NCBI GenBank assembly: GCA_946407175.1
Contig: CAMJNB010000030.1
Coordinates: 1-9,044 of the forward strand
Source of the DNA: an uncultured Selenomonadales bacterium
Lineage (GTDB): Bacteria > Bacillota_C > Negativicutes > Selenomonadales > Selenomonadaceae
Direction: 5' to 3'
DNA: 9,044 bases
The position numbers and the translations under genes were made by a program. Below, in pieces: positions 1-7,486 of the stretch. Under the pieces are notes generated by a model, which worked only from the letters and a program-made list of their open reading frames with translations, was not told where the DNA came from and did not search any database. How positions within the stretch are numbered: the stretch's first letter is position 1; every line of letters begins with the position of its first letter.

Positions 1-1420
1 CTGTTGAAGTGCGCGGCAAGTCTTTTACTTCGTGAAATTCACGCGGTATTTTGTACAGCGCCAAATTTTTTTGCAAAAACTTTTTAAGCTCACGAATATC
101 AAAATCCACGTCGTCTTGCAACACGTAAAAACAAGCGCCCGCCTGTCCGCGCAGCTTATCTTCAACGCCGACAACCGCCGCGTCCTTAATGCCGTCAAAA
201 TTGTAAATAATCTCTTCGACTTCACGCGGGTAAATATTTTCGCCCATGCTGATAATCATATCTTTCACGCGATTGACAATGTAAACGTAGCCGTCCGCGT
301 CAATTCGCACAATGTCGCCGGTATGCAACCTGCCTTTTTCGTCAATCGTTTCAGCCGTCGCCGCAGGATTTTTCCAATAGCCGACCATGACATTATCGCC
401 GCCTACCAAAAGTTCACCGACTTCACCGGCAGGCAAAATATTTCCATGCGCGTCGACAACTTCCAAAATTTCATAGGGTATCGCCTTGCCGATTGAACCT
501 TCGCGCTCTTCGCCCGGCACGGTTAAAGTTACAATCGGTGACGCCTCCGAAAGTCCATAACCTTCAGAAAGTTTTATGCCAAATTTTTCTTCAAAGTCAT
601 TGGCAACTTTAAGAGGCAAGGTCGTACCGCTGCACATTGCCAGCCGCACGGTTTTTAAATCTTCCTTCGTACCAAGCGTAGTTATCAGCCGGTAAATTGA
701 AGGCACGGCGTATAAATCTGTTAAGCCTTCCTCTCGAATCAAGTCAACCGTCTCACGGTGTTTAAAGGCACGCAGGACGTAAATTTCAGCGCCACAGTAC
801 AAAGTGTAAAGCACGCAACACGTCCAGCCGAAACAGTGATACATAGGCAGTACGCATAAAACTTTGTTGTCGCGTTTACATTTCATAACGTCAATTTGCT
901 CGACGTTGCGAACAAGATTTTTATGCGAAAGTACCGCGCCTTTGGGATTTCCGGTAGTTCCCGACGTGTAGATTATCGCGCAGGGAGTATTGTCATCAAA
1001 ATCTGCAGGGAGTTCCGGCGCGTCAATGTCGCTGTCAATATCTGCAAAAGTTTCAATGTCGTGTTGAATGACTTCAACGCCGTCTGAAAAGTGTTCGTCC
1101 AAATCCAGCGGCGTGTACGTCAAAATATGTTTAATGCCGGCGTCACGCAAAATAAAAGCCGTTTCGCGGTGGCTAAGCTGAAAATTTATCGGCACGCAAA
1201 TTGCACCGAGTGACGCCGCCGCAAGGTATGTATAAATAAATTCCGCGCTGTTACGTGAAAATAGCGCTACTCTGTCGCCTTGCCTAATTCCGAGCGCGTA
1301 CATGTGGTTGCGAAATTTTTTTATCGCCTGCGCTGCGTCTGCGTAGGTGATTCGCCGTCCGTCGTCTACTATCGCGATATCTTCCGCACGTCCGCGCTTT
1401 ATCAATTCATGAACTAACAA
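1..1420 (-). CDS. AMP-dependent acyl-CoA synthetase/ligase, 3' end cut by window edge
   Basis: Class I adenylate-forming enzyme, which activates a carboxylate (probably a fatty acid) to an acyl-adenylate and transfers it to CoA. From a TTG start, 473 residues are visible. Seen motifs: the ATP-binding loop YTSGTTGNPKG at residues 151-161, GYGLSEAS at 287-294, and HTGD at 366-369. These are followed by the hinge region DGYVYIVNRVKDMI and the C-terminal-domain motif GENIYP. The frame leaves the window at LPRTST, immediately before the expected GK of the A10 motif that carries the catalytic lysine, so about 20-30 residues are missing. The start is TTG at 1420: an in-frame TAG lies 12 bases upstream and AGGG sits about 10 bases before the TTG. 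There is no signal peptide or membrane segment. The chain-length substrate cannot be told from sequence; benzoate or other aryl-CoA ligases remain possible. It follows murC-ddl by 79 bases, filled by a heptad repeat. Confidence 0.9.
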   Translation of the reverse strand, partial: MLVHELIKRGRAEDIAIVDDGRRITYADAAQAIKKFRNHMYALGIRQGDRVALFSRNSAEFIYTYLAAASLGAICVPINFQLSHRETAFILRDAGIKHILTYTPLDLDEHFSDGVEVIQHDIETFADIDSDIDAPELPADFDDNTPCAIIYTSGTTGNPKGAVLSHKNLVRNVEQIDVMKCKRDNKVLCVLPMYHCFGWTCCVLYTLYCGAEIYVLRAFKHRETVDLIREEGLTDLYAVPSIYRLITTLGTKEDLKTVRLAMCSGTTLPLKVANDFEEKFGIKLSEGYGLSEASPIVTLTVPGEEREGSIGKAIPYEILEVVDAHGNILPAGEVGELLVGGDNVMVGYWKNPAATAETIDEKGRLHTGDIVRIDADGYVYIVNRVKDMIISMGENIYPREVEEIIYNFDGIKDAAVVGVEDKLRGQAGACFYVLQDDVDFDIRELKKFLQKNLALYKIPREFHEVKDLPRTST

Positions 1421-1440
1421 TGTATCTAATCCCTACTTTT

Positions 1441-1496
1441 TAGTTGATAGTTGATAGTTAATAGTTAATAGTTAGTAGCTACAAGCTACAAGATAA
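1441..1496. repeat. Degenerate 7-bp tandem repeat, eight units
   Basis: Read on the plus strand, the gap splits exactly into eight consecutive 7-mers: TAGTTGA, TAGTTGA, TAGTTAA, TAGTTAA, TAGTTAG, TAGCTAC, AAGCTAC, AAGATAA. Neighbouring units differ by zero to two or three bases, as if the array grew by local duplication and then drifted. It starts just 3 bases after the murC-ddl stop codon and ends about 20 bases before the ligase start. Because 7 is not a multiple of 3, the TAG/TGA/TAA triplets rotate through all frames. Function unknown. Confidence 0.85.
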
Positions 1497-1499
1497 CCT

Positions 1500-3830
1500 C
1501 TAAAATTCCGCCGCAAGTAAAATTTTTTCGCAAAGCTCCGGAAATTCAATTCCCGCAGCTCTTGCCGCGTCCGGTACAAGCGAAGTTTCAGTCATACCCG
1601 GCACCGAATTAATTTCAATGACGTAGGGCGTGTTATCTTCTGCCAACATCATATCGACGCGCCCGACGCCCGCGCACTTGCAAATGTTAAACGCCTTGAC
1701 CGCCATAGCTTGAATTTTTTCTGTAAGCTCCGCGCTTAATTCGGCGGGACAAATATGTTTCGACGCGCCCTTTGTATACTTCGTCTCGTAGTCGTAGCGT
1801 CCCGTTGTAGTCGTAATTTCTATAATCGGCAGGGCTTGAACGTCGTCACCGTCCTGTAGAATTGAAACCGTCAATTCGCGTCCTTTTATAAATTCTTCAA
1901 CCAAAATTTCATTGCCGAATTTAAATGCCTCTTCAACCGCACGGGAAATTTCTTTCGCCCGCTCTACAATGTAAACGCCGATACTCGACCCCTGCGTAGG
2001 TGCTTTGATGACTACCGGCAGACCAAATTCACTTTCAATCTGCGCGGGAATATTTTTATCACGCATATGGTAAACGGCATAACGCGGCGTGGGTAAGCCT
2101 TCCGAAATTAAAACGCGCTTTGTCGCAATTTTATCCATAGTTATAGCCGCCGCCAAAACGTTTGAACCGGTGTAGGGAATGTTAAGCATGTCAAGCGTGC
2201 CCTGTATCATTCCGTCTTCGCCGCAAAGTCCGTGCAAGGCGTTGAAAACTATCGAACAATTTTTCTTCTGAATGTCGCTTGCAAAAGTTTTCGGCTTAAG
2301 CTCCATTGTCTCAACGTTGTAACTTTTAGACTTCAATGCGTAGGCAATGGCTTTACCCGTGCGCCGTGAAACTTCAGCTTCGGTTGAAGGTCCGCCCATT
2401 ACAACTACAATGTGACTTTTCAAGCGGCGATTTAAAAGCTGTATGATATCGTCCGCCGTCTTGTAAATATCCCCCGCGCCCATTGTAATTATCAAGTCGC
2501 CGGGTCTTACCAAGTCAATCAAGTATTCGGCAATTTTCTTTCTCTCCGGCACGTACAAAACCTGCTGATTCGTCGTCTCGATAACCGCATTGACGATTGA
2601 TTCACCGCTGACACCTTCAATAGGTTTTTCACCTGCAGAGTAAACGTCCGTCAAAATTAAAAAATCTGCGTCGGCAAAGGCGCCGCCAAATTCATTGAGT
2701 AAAAGTTTGGTCCGCGTGTAACGGTGCGGCTGAAAAATGCAGATAATACGTTCCGGCTTAGCCTCCTGCGCGGCTTTAAGCGTCGCGGCAATTTCGGTCG
2801 GGTGGTGACCGTAATCGTCGACAATCCAAATATCTTTAATACGCGCCTTAGTCTGAAAACGTCTCTTGGCGCCGTGAAATTTTTTCAATCCGTCGGCAAT
2901 CTGTTCAAACGTCACGCCTGTTTCAAGCGCAACGGCAATAGTGGCAAGCGCGTTTAAAACATTGTGACGCCCGTGAATTGCAAGTTGCACTTTACCTAAA
3001 AACTTCTTGCCAATTTCGCCGCCTACTTTAATGCGCCGAATTACGTCAAAGGTTATGCCGTTGACATCTGCGCGAATGTTGGTAGCCGTGAAGTCAGCAG
3101 GATACTCAATGCCGTAGGAGATTACGTTTTTATCAATCTCTGCGGCAAGGTTGCGTACAACTTCATTGTCGAAACATAAAACGGCGGTGCCTTCCGGCTT
3201 AATGTTGGAAAGAAAAGTTTTAAACGCCTCACGAATTTTTTCAACCGTGCCGTAATGGTCAAGGTGATCGTCCTCAATATTGGTAACTACGGCGATTGAC
3301 GGCTTAAGCGTGACAAATGAACCGTCGCTTTCGTCAGCCTCCGATACAAGGTATTCGCCTTTACCTAAGTGCGCGCCCGTGTCAAGGTCTACGGATTCGC
3401 CGCCTATTATAATCGTGGGGTCAATTCCCGCGTTGTACAGTGTAAAGCCTATCATTGACGTTGTGGTAGTTTTACCGTGCGCTCCTGCTACGGCGATACC
3501 TTTTTTCGCGTTAAGGAGCATTGAATTTATATCCGAGCGATGAAGTTTTGGAATGTTGAGTTCGACGGCTTTTAAGACTTCGGGATTATCGGCGGGAATT
3601 GCGGAGGAACAGACTATCGCGTCAATGTCAGATTTACCGTCTTCATTCAAAAGGTTATCGGCGTGATGACCTATGAAAACGTCTGCGCCCATTTTTCTAA
3701 GCATTTGAACTGTTGCAGAGTCCGCGCAATCCGAGCCGCTTACCGTACAACCCGACTCAATTAAAATTTTGGCAAGCGCACTCATACCGGCGCCGCCTAT
3801 TCCCACAAAGTGAAATTTCTTTTTTTCCAT
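1500..3830 (-). CDS. murC-ddl: MurC-Ddl fusion: UDP-MurNAc-L-alanine ligase / D-Ala-D-Ala ligase
   Basis: A single 776-residue cytoplasmic protein with two peptidoglycan-precursor enzymes. Residues 1 to about 468 are MurC, which adds L-Ala to UDP-MurNAc: nucleotide-binding GIGGAGMS 10-17, ATP P-loop GAHGKTTTT 116-124, EADESDG 164-170, NIEDDHLDHYG 184-194, HNVLNALA 289-296 and DDYGHHPTE 338-346. Residues from about 471 to 776 are an ATP-grasp D-alanine ligase: MGGPSTEAEVS 478-488, HGLCGEDGMIQG 533-544, PTQGSSIGV 611-619, RVDMM 724-728 and EINSVPGMTETS 739-750. Tyr685 in YDYETKY matches the Tyr that in DdlB-type enzymes favours D-Ala over D-lactate, so D-Ala-D-Ala is the inferred product. Each half is full length and the join has almost no linker. 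The start is ATG at 3830 with GGAG 8 bases upstream. The same domain order is known in Chlamydia; most bacteria have separate genes. Confidence 0.96.
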   Translation of the reverse strand: MEKKKFHFVGIGGAGMSALAKILIESGCTVSGSDCADSATVQMLRKMGADVFIGHHADNLLNEDGKSDIDAIVCSSAIPADNPEVLKAVELNIPKLHRSDINSMLLNAKKGIAVAGAHGKTTTTSMIGFTLYNAGIDPTIIIGGESVDLDTGAHLGKGEYLVSEADESDGSFVTLKPSIAVVTNIEDDHLDHYGTVEKIREAFKTFLSNIKPEGTAVLCFDNEVVRNLAAEIDKNVISYGIEYPADFTATNIRADVNGITFDVIRRIKVGGEIGKKFLGKVQLAIHGRHNVLNALATIAVALETGVTFEQIADGLKKFHGAKRRFQTKARIKDIWIVDDYGHHPTEIAATLKAAQEAKPERIICIFQPHRYTRTKLLLNEFGGAFADADFLILTDVYSAGEKPIEGVSGESIVNAVIETTNQQVLYVPERKKIAEYLIDLVRPGDLIITMGAGDIYKTADDIIQLLNRRLKSHIVVVMGGPSTEAEVSRRTGKAIAYALKSKSYNVETMELKPKTFASDIQKKNCSIVFNALHGLCGEDGMIQGTLDMLNIPYTGSNVLAAAITMDKIATKRVLISEGLPTPRYAVYHMRDKNIPAQIESEFGLPVVIKAPTQGSSIGVYIVERAKEISRAVEEAFKFGNEILVEEFIKGRELTVSILQDGDDVQALPIIEITTTTGRYDYETKYTKGASKHICPAELSAELTEKIQAMAVKAFNICKCAGVGRVDMMLAEDNTPYVIEINSVPGMTETSLVPDAARAAGIEFPELCEKILLAAEF

Positions 3831-3855
3831 TCCTCAAACTCCAATCGATTGTGAC

Positions 3856-3890
3856 TAGTTGCTAGTTGTTAGTTACTAGCGATCTATCAA
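3856..3890. repeat. Degenerate 7-bp tandem repeat between map and murC-ddl
   Basis: On the plus strand the gap reads as five consecutive 7-mers: TAGTTGC, TAGTTGT, TAGTTAC, TAGCGAT, CTATCAA, directly abutting the map stop codon at 3891-3893. The first three share TAGTT with the array at 1441-1496. The stretch CTATCAACTA is the exact reverse complement of TAGTTGATAG there, so the two arrays are clearly related. GCTAGT at 3861-3866 and ACTAGC at 3875-3880 form a 6-bp inverted repeat with an 8-base loop. A 10-bp perfect palindrome, CAATCGATTG, lies at 3842-3851, between the array and the murC-ddl ribosome binding site. Confidence 0.75.
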
Positions 3891-4763
3891 CTAATAAGCC
3901 AAAATTTCGTTGCCCTTTTCAGTAATCAGCACGGTTTTTTCCCACTGCGCGGAAAGACTGCCGTCAGTAGTACGAACAGTCCAACCGTCAATTTGATCCG
4001 TGTAAACTTCCTTAGCACCGGCATTAATCATAGGTTCAACGGTTATCACCATGCCCGGTACCAACATCATACCGGTTTCTGCAATACAGTCATGACTTAC
4101 AAAAGGCTCAAGATGAAATTCCTTGCCGACGCCGTGACCGCCCAAATCCGTGACGACGCTGTATCCGTTTTCATGCGCATATTCACCGCAAGCCGCACCG
4201 ATATCGCCTACATAATGCCAAGGCAATGCCGCTTTAATGCCGACTTCCATAATCTCTTTGGTGACACGAATAAGCCGCGCCGCCTCGTCTGAAATTTTTC
4301 CTACGCTGAACATTCTCGATGCGTCAGCAAAGTAGCCGTCCAAGTCCGTAGTAATGTCAACGTTCAAAATGTCGCCTTCACGCAAAATTTCTTCTGCCGA
4401 CGGTATGCCGTGACAAACCACGTCATTTACAGAAATGCAAATGCTCTTCGGAAAATTTTCGTAATTAAGGCAACTGGGATGAGCGCCGTGACTTACAATG
4501 CATTCGTGAACTGCGTCGTTAATTTCAAGTGTCGATACGCCGACTTTAATCATGCCGCCTACCAAATCAAGGGCGCCGGTATTTATCACTGCCGCGCGTT
4601 TAATGCCTTCAATGTCAGCCGCGTTATTAACCAATTTGTGCGGCGGTCTTGACTGCCCGACACTTTCATCAAACTTTATTGAGTCAAGTTTTTCATCAAA
4701 TCTAAGGTGACACTTTTTGTATTTTATACCGCTACCGCACCAGCACAAATCATTTCTTTTCAC
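3891..4763 (-). CDS. map: Methionine aminopeptidase, type I, with N-terminal SEC-C zinc motif
   Basis: Removes the initiator methionine from nascent proteins in the cytoplasm. 290 residues from the chosen start. Residues 7-19 carry a SEC-C type zinc motif (C7, C9, C18, H19 in CWCGSGIKYKKCH), as found in longer type I enzymes of many Firmicutes. The peptidase fold follows, and all expected metal ligands can be placed: D136 (NVDIT), D147 (ADAS), H210 (GGHGVG), E243 (TVEPM) and E275 (QWEKT), plus the substrate-side His118 in CHGIP. The frame is open further upstream. I chose GTG at 4763 because it gives the family-typical beginning MKRNDLCWCGSG and has AAAGGAG 12 bases before it; ATG at 4775 directly abuts that AAAGGAG and is less likely. 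It lies 55 bases after the glycosyltransferase stop and 60 bases before murC-ddl, so it is probably co-transcribed with them. Confidence 0.95.
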   Translation of the reverse strand: MKRNDLCWCGSGIKYKKCHLRFDEKLDSIKFDESVGQSRPPHKLVNNAADIEGIKRAAVINTGALDLVGGMIKVGVSTLEINDAVHECIVSHGAHPSCLNYENFPKSICISVNDVVCHGIPSAEEILREGDILNVDITTDLDGYFADASRMFSVGKISDEAARLIRVTKEIMEVGIKAALPWHYVGDIGAACGEYAHENGYSVVTDLGGHGVGKEFHLEPFVSHDCIAETGMMLVPGMVITVEPMINAGAKEVYTDQIDGWTVRTTDGSLSAQWEKTVLITEKGNEILAY

Positions 4764-4818
4764 GCGGCGTAACATCTCCTTTATAAAATTTATAAATATA
4801 TTGCTCAATCTATGCGCC

Positions 4819-5817
4819 TTAAATCTCAATGCTATTTGCGAACTTTTTTTTCAGCTCTGCATTTTTATTTATGACATTTCGCCCTTGTAAGTAGCCTTGC
4901 AAAATTGACCGTACAAACAAAGTATTTTTGCCGAATCGCGGCTTAAGCGCCCGTGTAACTTCGTCAAGCGCCGCCAATACCGTTTCGTCGTCTACGCCAA
5001 AAAACTGTGCAAGGTAGCTGTCAAGCGCACCGTCCACTTGCAAAAAAATAAATTTCGACGTAAAGGCAGGGTCGTCCAACGGCGCCAATTTTTCCTCAAG
5101 TCTGTCGCTTAAGTGCAAGACAGAGAGCATATTTCTGTAAACGCGGCTGATGTCTTTCGATGCGGAATTTTTAAAGTTACGCCACACGTAGAATGGGAAG
5201 TCAACTTTCTCAATTTTATTCGTCGCAAAAATTACGTCAACAGTAAAAAAAACGTCTTCGGCAACTTCTGCAGGAAATTTTATTTCATTGTCACACAAAA
5301 AATTCCTACGATATATCCAACACCATGGGGCTACGTGTACGCCGGACAAAACTATTTCATTCCAAAGCCGCGTCTTTATATCTTTTGATACAGGCGACGC
5401 AGATTTTAATTTGACTTGTTGTAATGTCATATCGTCGCTTTCAAAATTTTCGCAGAGATACCAGCTTGTAGTCGTAACGGCGTCAGCGCAGGTTTTATCG
5501 GCAATTTCTGTCAAAACTTCAAAGGCATTAGGCAAAATAATATCGTCGTGATCCATAAAAAAAACGTAATCGCCTGCCGCCGCGTCAAGACCGATATTTC
5601 GTACCGCGCCGGGATAGCCGAGATTTTTTTCAGTACGCAAAATTTTTATTCGCGCGTCATCAAAATTCTTCGCAACGGCTAAAGTTTTATCCGTCGAAAA
5701 ATCGTCAACCAAAATCAATTCAAAATCTGTAAAAGTCTGCTGTAAAATCGACGTGACACAAACGCTTAAAACTTTTTCAGAATTGTACATTGGAACAACT
5801 ACTGAAATTTTCGGCAC
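4819..5817 (-). CDS. Family 2 glycosyltransferase (GT-A fold)
   Basis: A predicted inverting glycosyltransferase, moving a sugar from a nucleotide-sugar donor to an unknown acceptor (cell-surface polysaccharide or protein). 332 residues from the chosen start. Seen: the N-terminal SVVVPMYNSE strand-loop typical of GT2, the nucleotide-binding pair VDDFSTD (Asp38, Asp39) and the metal-binding DHDD at 89-92 after GDYVFFM. The later sequence, including PWCWIYRR and EVAEDVFF, fits the acceptor half of GT2 enzymes. No transmembrane segment is evident, so it acts at the cytoplasmic side. GTG at 5817 gives the usual start MPKISVVVP, with GGAAGG 8 bases upstream; GTG at 5826 is also open but its ribosome binding site would touch it. 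A possible own promoter lies at 5899-5927. The neighbours (riboflavin, map, murC) give no clue to the acceptor. Confidence 0.88.
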   Translation of the reverse strand: MPKISVVVPMYNSEKVLSVCVTSILQQTFTDFELILVDDFSTDKTLAVAKNFDDARIKILRTEKNLGYPGAVRNIGLDAAAGDYVFFMDHDDIILPNAFEVLTEIADKTCADAVTTTSWYLCENFESDDMTLQQVKLKSASPVSKDIKTRLWNEIVLSGVHVAPWCWIYRRNFLCDNEIKFPAEVAEDVFFTVDVIFATNKIEKVDFPFYVWRNFKNSASKDISRVYRNMLSVLHLSDRLEEKLAPLDDPAFTSKFIFLQVDGALDSYLAQFFGVDDETVLAALDEVTRALKPRFGKNTLFVRSILQGYLQGRNVINKNAELKKKFANSIEI

Positions 5818-5835
5818 GGCATTCACCTTCCGGTT

Positions 5836-5905
5836 AGTGAATAATAAGTAATGGTTTCTTCATCTTTAATTCTTAATTCCATTACACATTACAAATTAAT
5901 TTTAT
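5836..5905. repeat. 7-bp-period low-complexity array upstream of the glycosyltransferase
   Basis: Read on the plus strand in steps of seven: AGTGAAT, AATAAGT, AATGGTT, TCTTCAT, CTTTAAT, TCTTAAT, TCCATTA, CACATTA, CAAATTA, ATTTTAT. Adjacent units share three to five bases (for example CTTTAAT/TCTTAAT and CCATTA/CACATTA/CAAATTA). The period matches the arrays at 1441-1496 and 3856-3890, but the unit sequence is different (ATTA/AAT core instead of TAGTT). If the promoter at 5899-5927 is real, most of this array is the 5' untranslated leader of the glycosyltransferase mRNA. Confidence 0.6.
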
Positions 5906-5927
5906 CACGCCGAAAAAAAATTTACAA
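5899..5927 (-). promoter_or_regulatory. Possible sigma70-type promoter for the glycosyltransferase
   Basis: On the minus strand, TTGTAA (5927-5922, 4 of 6 to the -35 consensus) and TAAAAT (5904-5899, 5 of 6 to the -10 consensus) are separated by exactly 17 bases. It lies just after the ribBA stop codon. No clear intrinsic terminator separates ribBA from it, so read-through from the riboflavin unit is also possible. AT-rich sequence can produce such matches by chance. Confidence 0.4.
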
Positions 5928-5933
5928 CGCGAA

Positions 5934-7127
5934 TCAAAGTACATGTCCCATTTTAGTTTTCTTAACCGTCAAATAATTTTTATCAAACTTCGTCGGCGCC
6001 ACGATAATCGGTACGCGCTCGGTAATGGTTAAGCCGTGTCCTTCCAAGCCTGCGCGTTTGGCGGGATTGTTAGTCAAAAGTCGAATTGACGTTAAACCCA
6101 AGTCAACCAAAATCTGCGCGCCTATGCCGTAGTCACGAAGGTCGGGTTTAAAGCCCAAAAGTACATTCGCCTCAACGGTATCCTTGCCGCCGTCTTGCAA
6201 CTCGTAAGCACGCATTTTGTTGGCAAGACCAATGCCGCGTCCTTCCTGTCGCATATAAAGCAACACGCCCTGACCTTCCTTCTCAATGCGTTTAAGCGCA
6301 GTTGCAAGTTGGTCGCCGCAATCACAGCGCAGAGAGCCTAAGGCGTCGCCTGTCAAGCACTCGGAATGTACGCGCACCAAAACATTTTCTTTACCTGCCA
6401 CGTCGCCTTTCACTACGGCAAGGTGACATTTACCGTCCAACGTGCTTTCATACGCCTTCAATCTGAAACGCCCGTACTTGCTGGGAAAATCCGCTTCGGC
6501 AATTTTGCGTACAAATTTTTCAGTGTGCTTGCGATATTCGATAAGTGAACGAACCGTGATAATGTTTAAGTCGTGACGTTCGGCAAATTCTTTCAACTTT
6601 TCCGTGCGCATCATATGCCCATCGTCGTCCATAATTTCACAGCACAAACCGGCGGGATAAAAACCTGCAAGCCGCGCTAAGTCCGTAGTAGTTTCAGTGT
6701 GACCTGCGCGACGAAGTACGCCGCCTTCAACAGAGCGAAGGGGAAAGACGTGACCGGGACGGCGAAAACTTGACGCCTTAGCATTTTTGTCAAGCAAAAG
6801 TTTTATCGTGCGGCAACGTTCATAAGCAGAAATACCTGTCTCCGTGTCGTAAGCGTCAATCGACACCGTGAACGCCGTCTCGTGATTATCGGTGTTATTC
6901 GTCACCATTTGGCTTATGTTGAGTTCATCAAGGCGTTTGCCGTCAATCGGCGTGCAGATTAAACCCTTTGCATACGTCGCCATAAAATTTATGTCGGCAG
7001 GTGTAACCGTTTCTGCCGCGCAGATTAAATCTCCTTCGTTTTCGCGGTCTTCGTCGTCAATTACAACTATCATCTTGCCGCGTTTAATGTCATCTATTGC
7101 CTGTTCAATCGTTGCAAATTCTTTCAT
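5934..7127 (-). CDS. ribBA: Bifunctional DHBP synthase / GTP cyclohydrolase II
   Basis: Makes both precursors of riboflavin in the cytoplasm. The N-terminal half (about residues 1-200) converts ribulose 5-phosphate to 3,4-dihydroxy-2-butanone 4-phosphate. The C-terminal half opens GTP to the diaminopyrimidine. Seen in the first half: [10 protein letters not shown] at 24-33 (acidic catalytic loop), TGISAYERC 97-105, [10 protein letters not shown] 122-131, RAGHTE 140-145 and CCEIM 162-166. In the second half: the zinc cysteines C257, C268 and C270, RQEGRGIGL 293-301, [10 protein letters not shown] 331-340 and LLTNNPAK 350-357. Its 397 residues are the normal length for the fusion. The start is ATG at 7127 with AGAGG 7 bases upstream; the stop is TGA. 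It lies 17 bases after the hicB remnant, so it is probably on the ribE transcript and thus under the FMN riboswitch. Confidence 0.97.
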   Translation of the reverse strand: MKEFATIEQAIDDIKRGKMIVVIDDEDRENEGDLICAAETVTPADINFMATYAKGLICTPIDGKRLDELNISQMVTNNTDNHETAFTVSIDAYDTETGISAYERCRTIKLLLDKNAKASSFRRPGHVFPLRSVEGGVLRRAGHTETTTDLARLAGFYPAGLCCEIMDDDGHMMRTEKLKEFAERHDLNIITVRSLIEYRKHTEKFVRKIAEADFPSKYGRFRLKAYESTLDGKCHLAVVKGDVAGKENVLVRVHSECLTGDALGSLRCDCGDQLATALKRIEKEGQGVLLYMRQEGRGIGLANKMRAYELQDGGKDTVEANVLLGFKPDLRDYGIGAQILVDLGLTSIRLLTNNPAKRAGLEGHGLTITERVPIIVAPTKFDKNYLTVKKTKMGHVL

Positions 7128-7144
7128 AATATTACCTCTTAAAA

Positions 7145-7474
7145 CTAAATTGCGACGTTCAAATTCGTAGCAAATTTTTTATTTTGTGCGTCGCGAAATG
7201 CCGACATAAAAATATTTATCATCACGAAAATTTCATTAGGCAGAAGATTTTCCGTTGCCGCTAAATCTTTTATGGAAGTGGGAGTAGGAATTTCCAAATT
7301 ATCTTGCTCCATTCCGTAAAGGTGCAACTTCAAAACTTCTTGCGCCGCAATGTATGCGTCACGCTCATTTTTTCCGAAAGACACGCAACCGGGCAAGTCC
7401 GGAAAAGTTATGTGTATCCCGTCGTCTTCAAAAGTGAAGATCGCTATATAAAAATAAAAATCAGGCAAATTCAA
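7145..7474 (-). CDS. hicB: HicB-family antitoxin, C-terminally truncated
   Basis: 109 residues from the chosen start. The N-terminal half is a clear HicB partial-RNase-H-like domain: [25 protein letters not shown], followed by an [20 protein letters not shown] helix. The family usually continues with a short strand, then a basic linker and a ribbon-helix-helix or helix-turn-helix DNA-binding domain. Here the protein stops at [11 protein letters not shown], about where family members reach their TIPxWL motif, so the DNA-binding end appears lost. The sequence then runs straight into the ribBA ribosome binding site, which suggests a deletion. GTG at 7483 is open, but AGAGGG touches it; TTG at 7474 is 8 bases from the same AGAGGG and is preferred. 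The gene follows hicA by only a few bases, the usual toxin-first order. It may still bind HicA, but probably no longer represses its own operon. Confidence 0.8.
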   Translation of the reverse strand: MNLPDFYFYIAIFTFEDDGIHITFPDLPGCVSFGKNERDAYIAAQEVLKLHLYGMEQDNLEIPTPTSIKDLAATENLLPNEIFVMINIFMSAFRDAQNKKFATNLNVAI

Positions 7475-7486
7475 ATTAATCACCCT

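Noticed and set aside
32..496. Plus-strand open frame of 154 codons
   Set aside because: It lies entirely opposite the acyl-CoA ligase, whose conserved motifs are read on the minus strand; the plus-strand product has no recognisable domain.
4764..4818. Promoter for map (TTGAGC, 17 bases, TATAAA)
   Set aside because: The -10 box would touch the ribosome binding site, putting the transcript start inside or after the Shine-Dalgarno sequence; an AT-rich chance match is more likely.
5906..5933. Intrinsic terminator after ribBA (run of eight T on the minus strand)
   Set aside because: No GC-rich stem precedes the T run, so it does not qualify as a terminator; the T run is more simply the spacer of the possible promoter.
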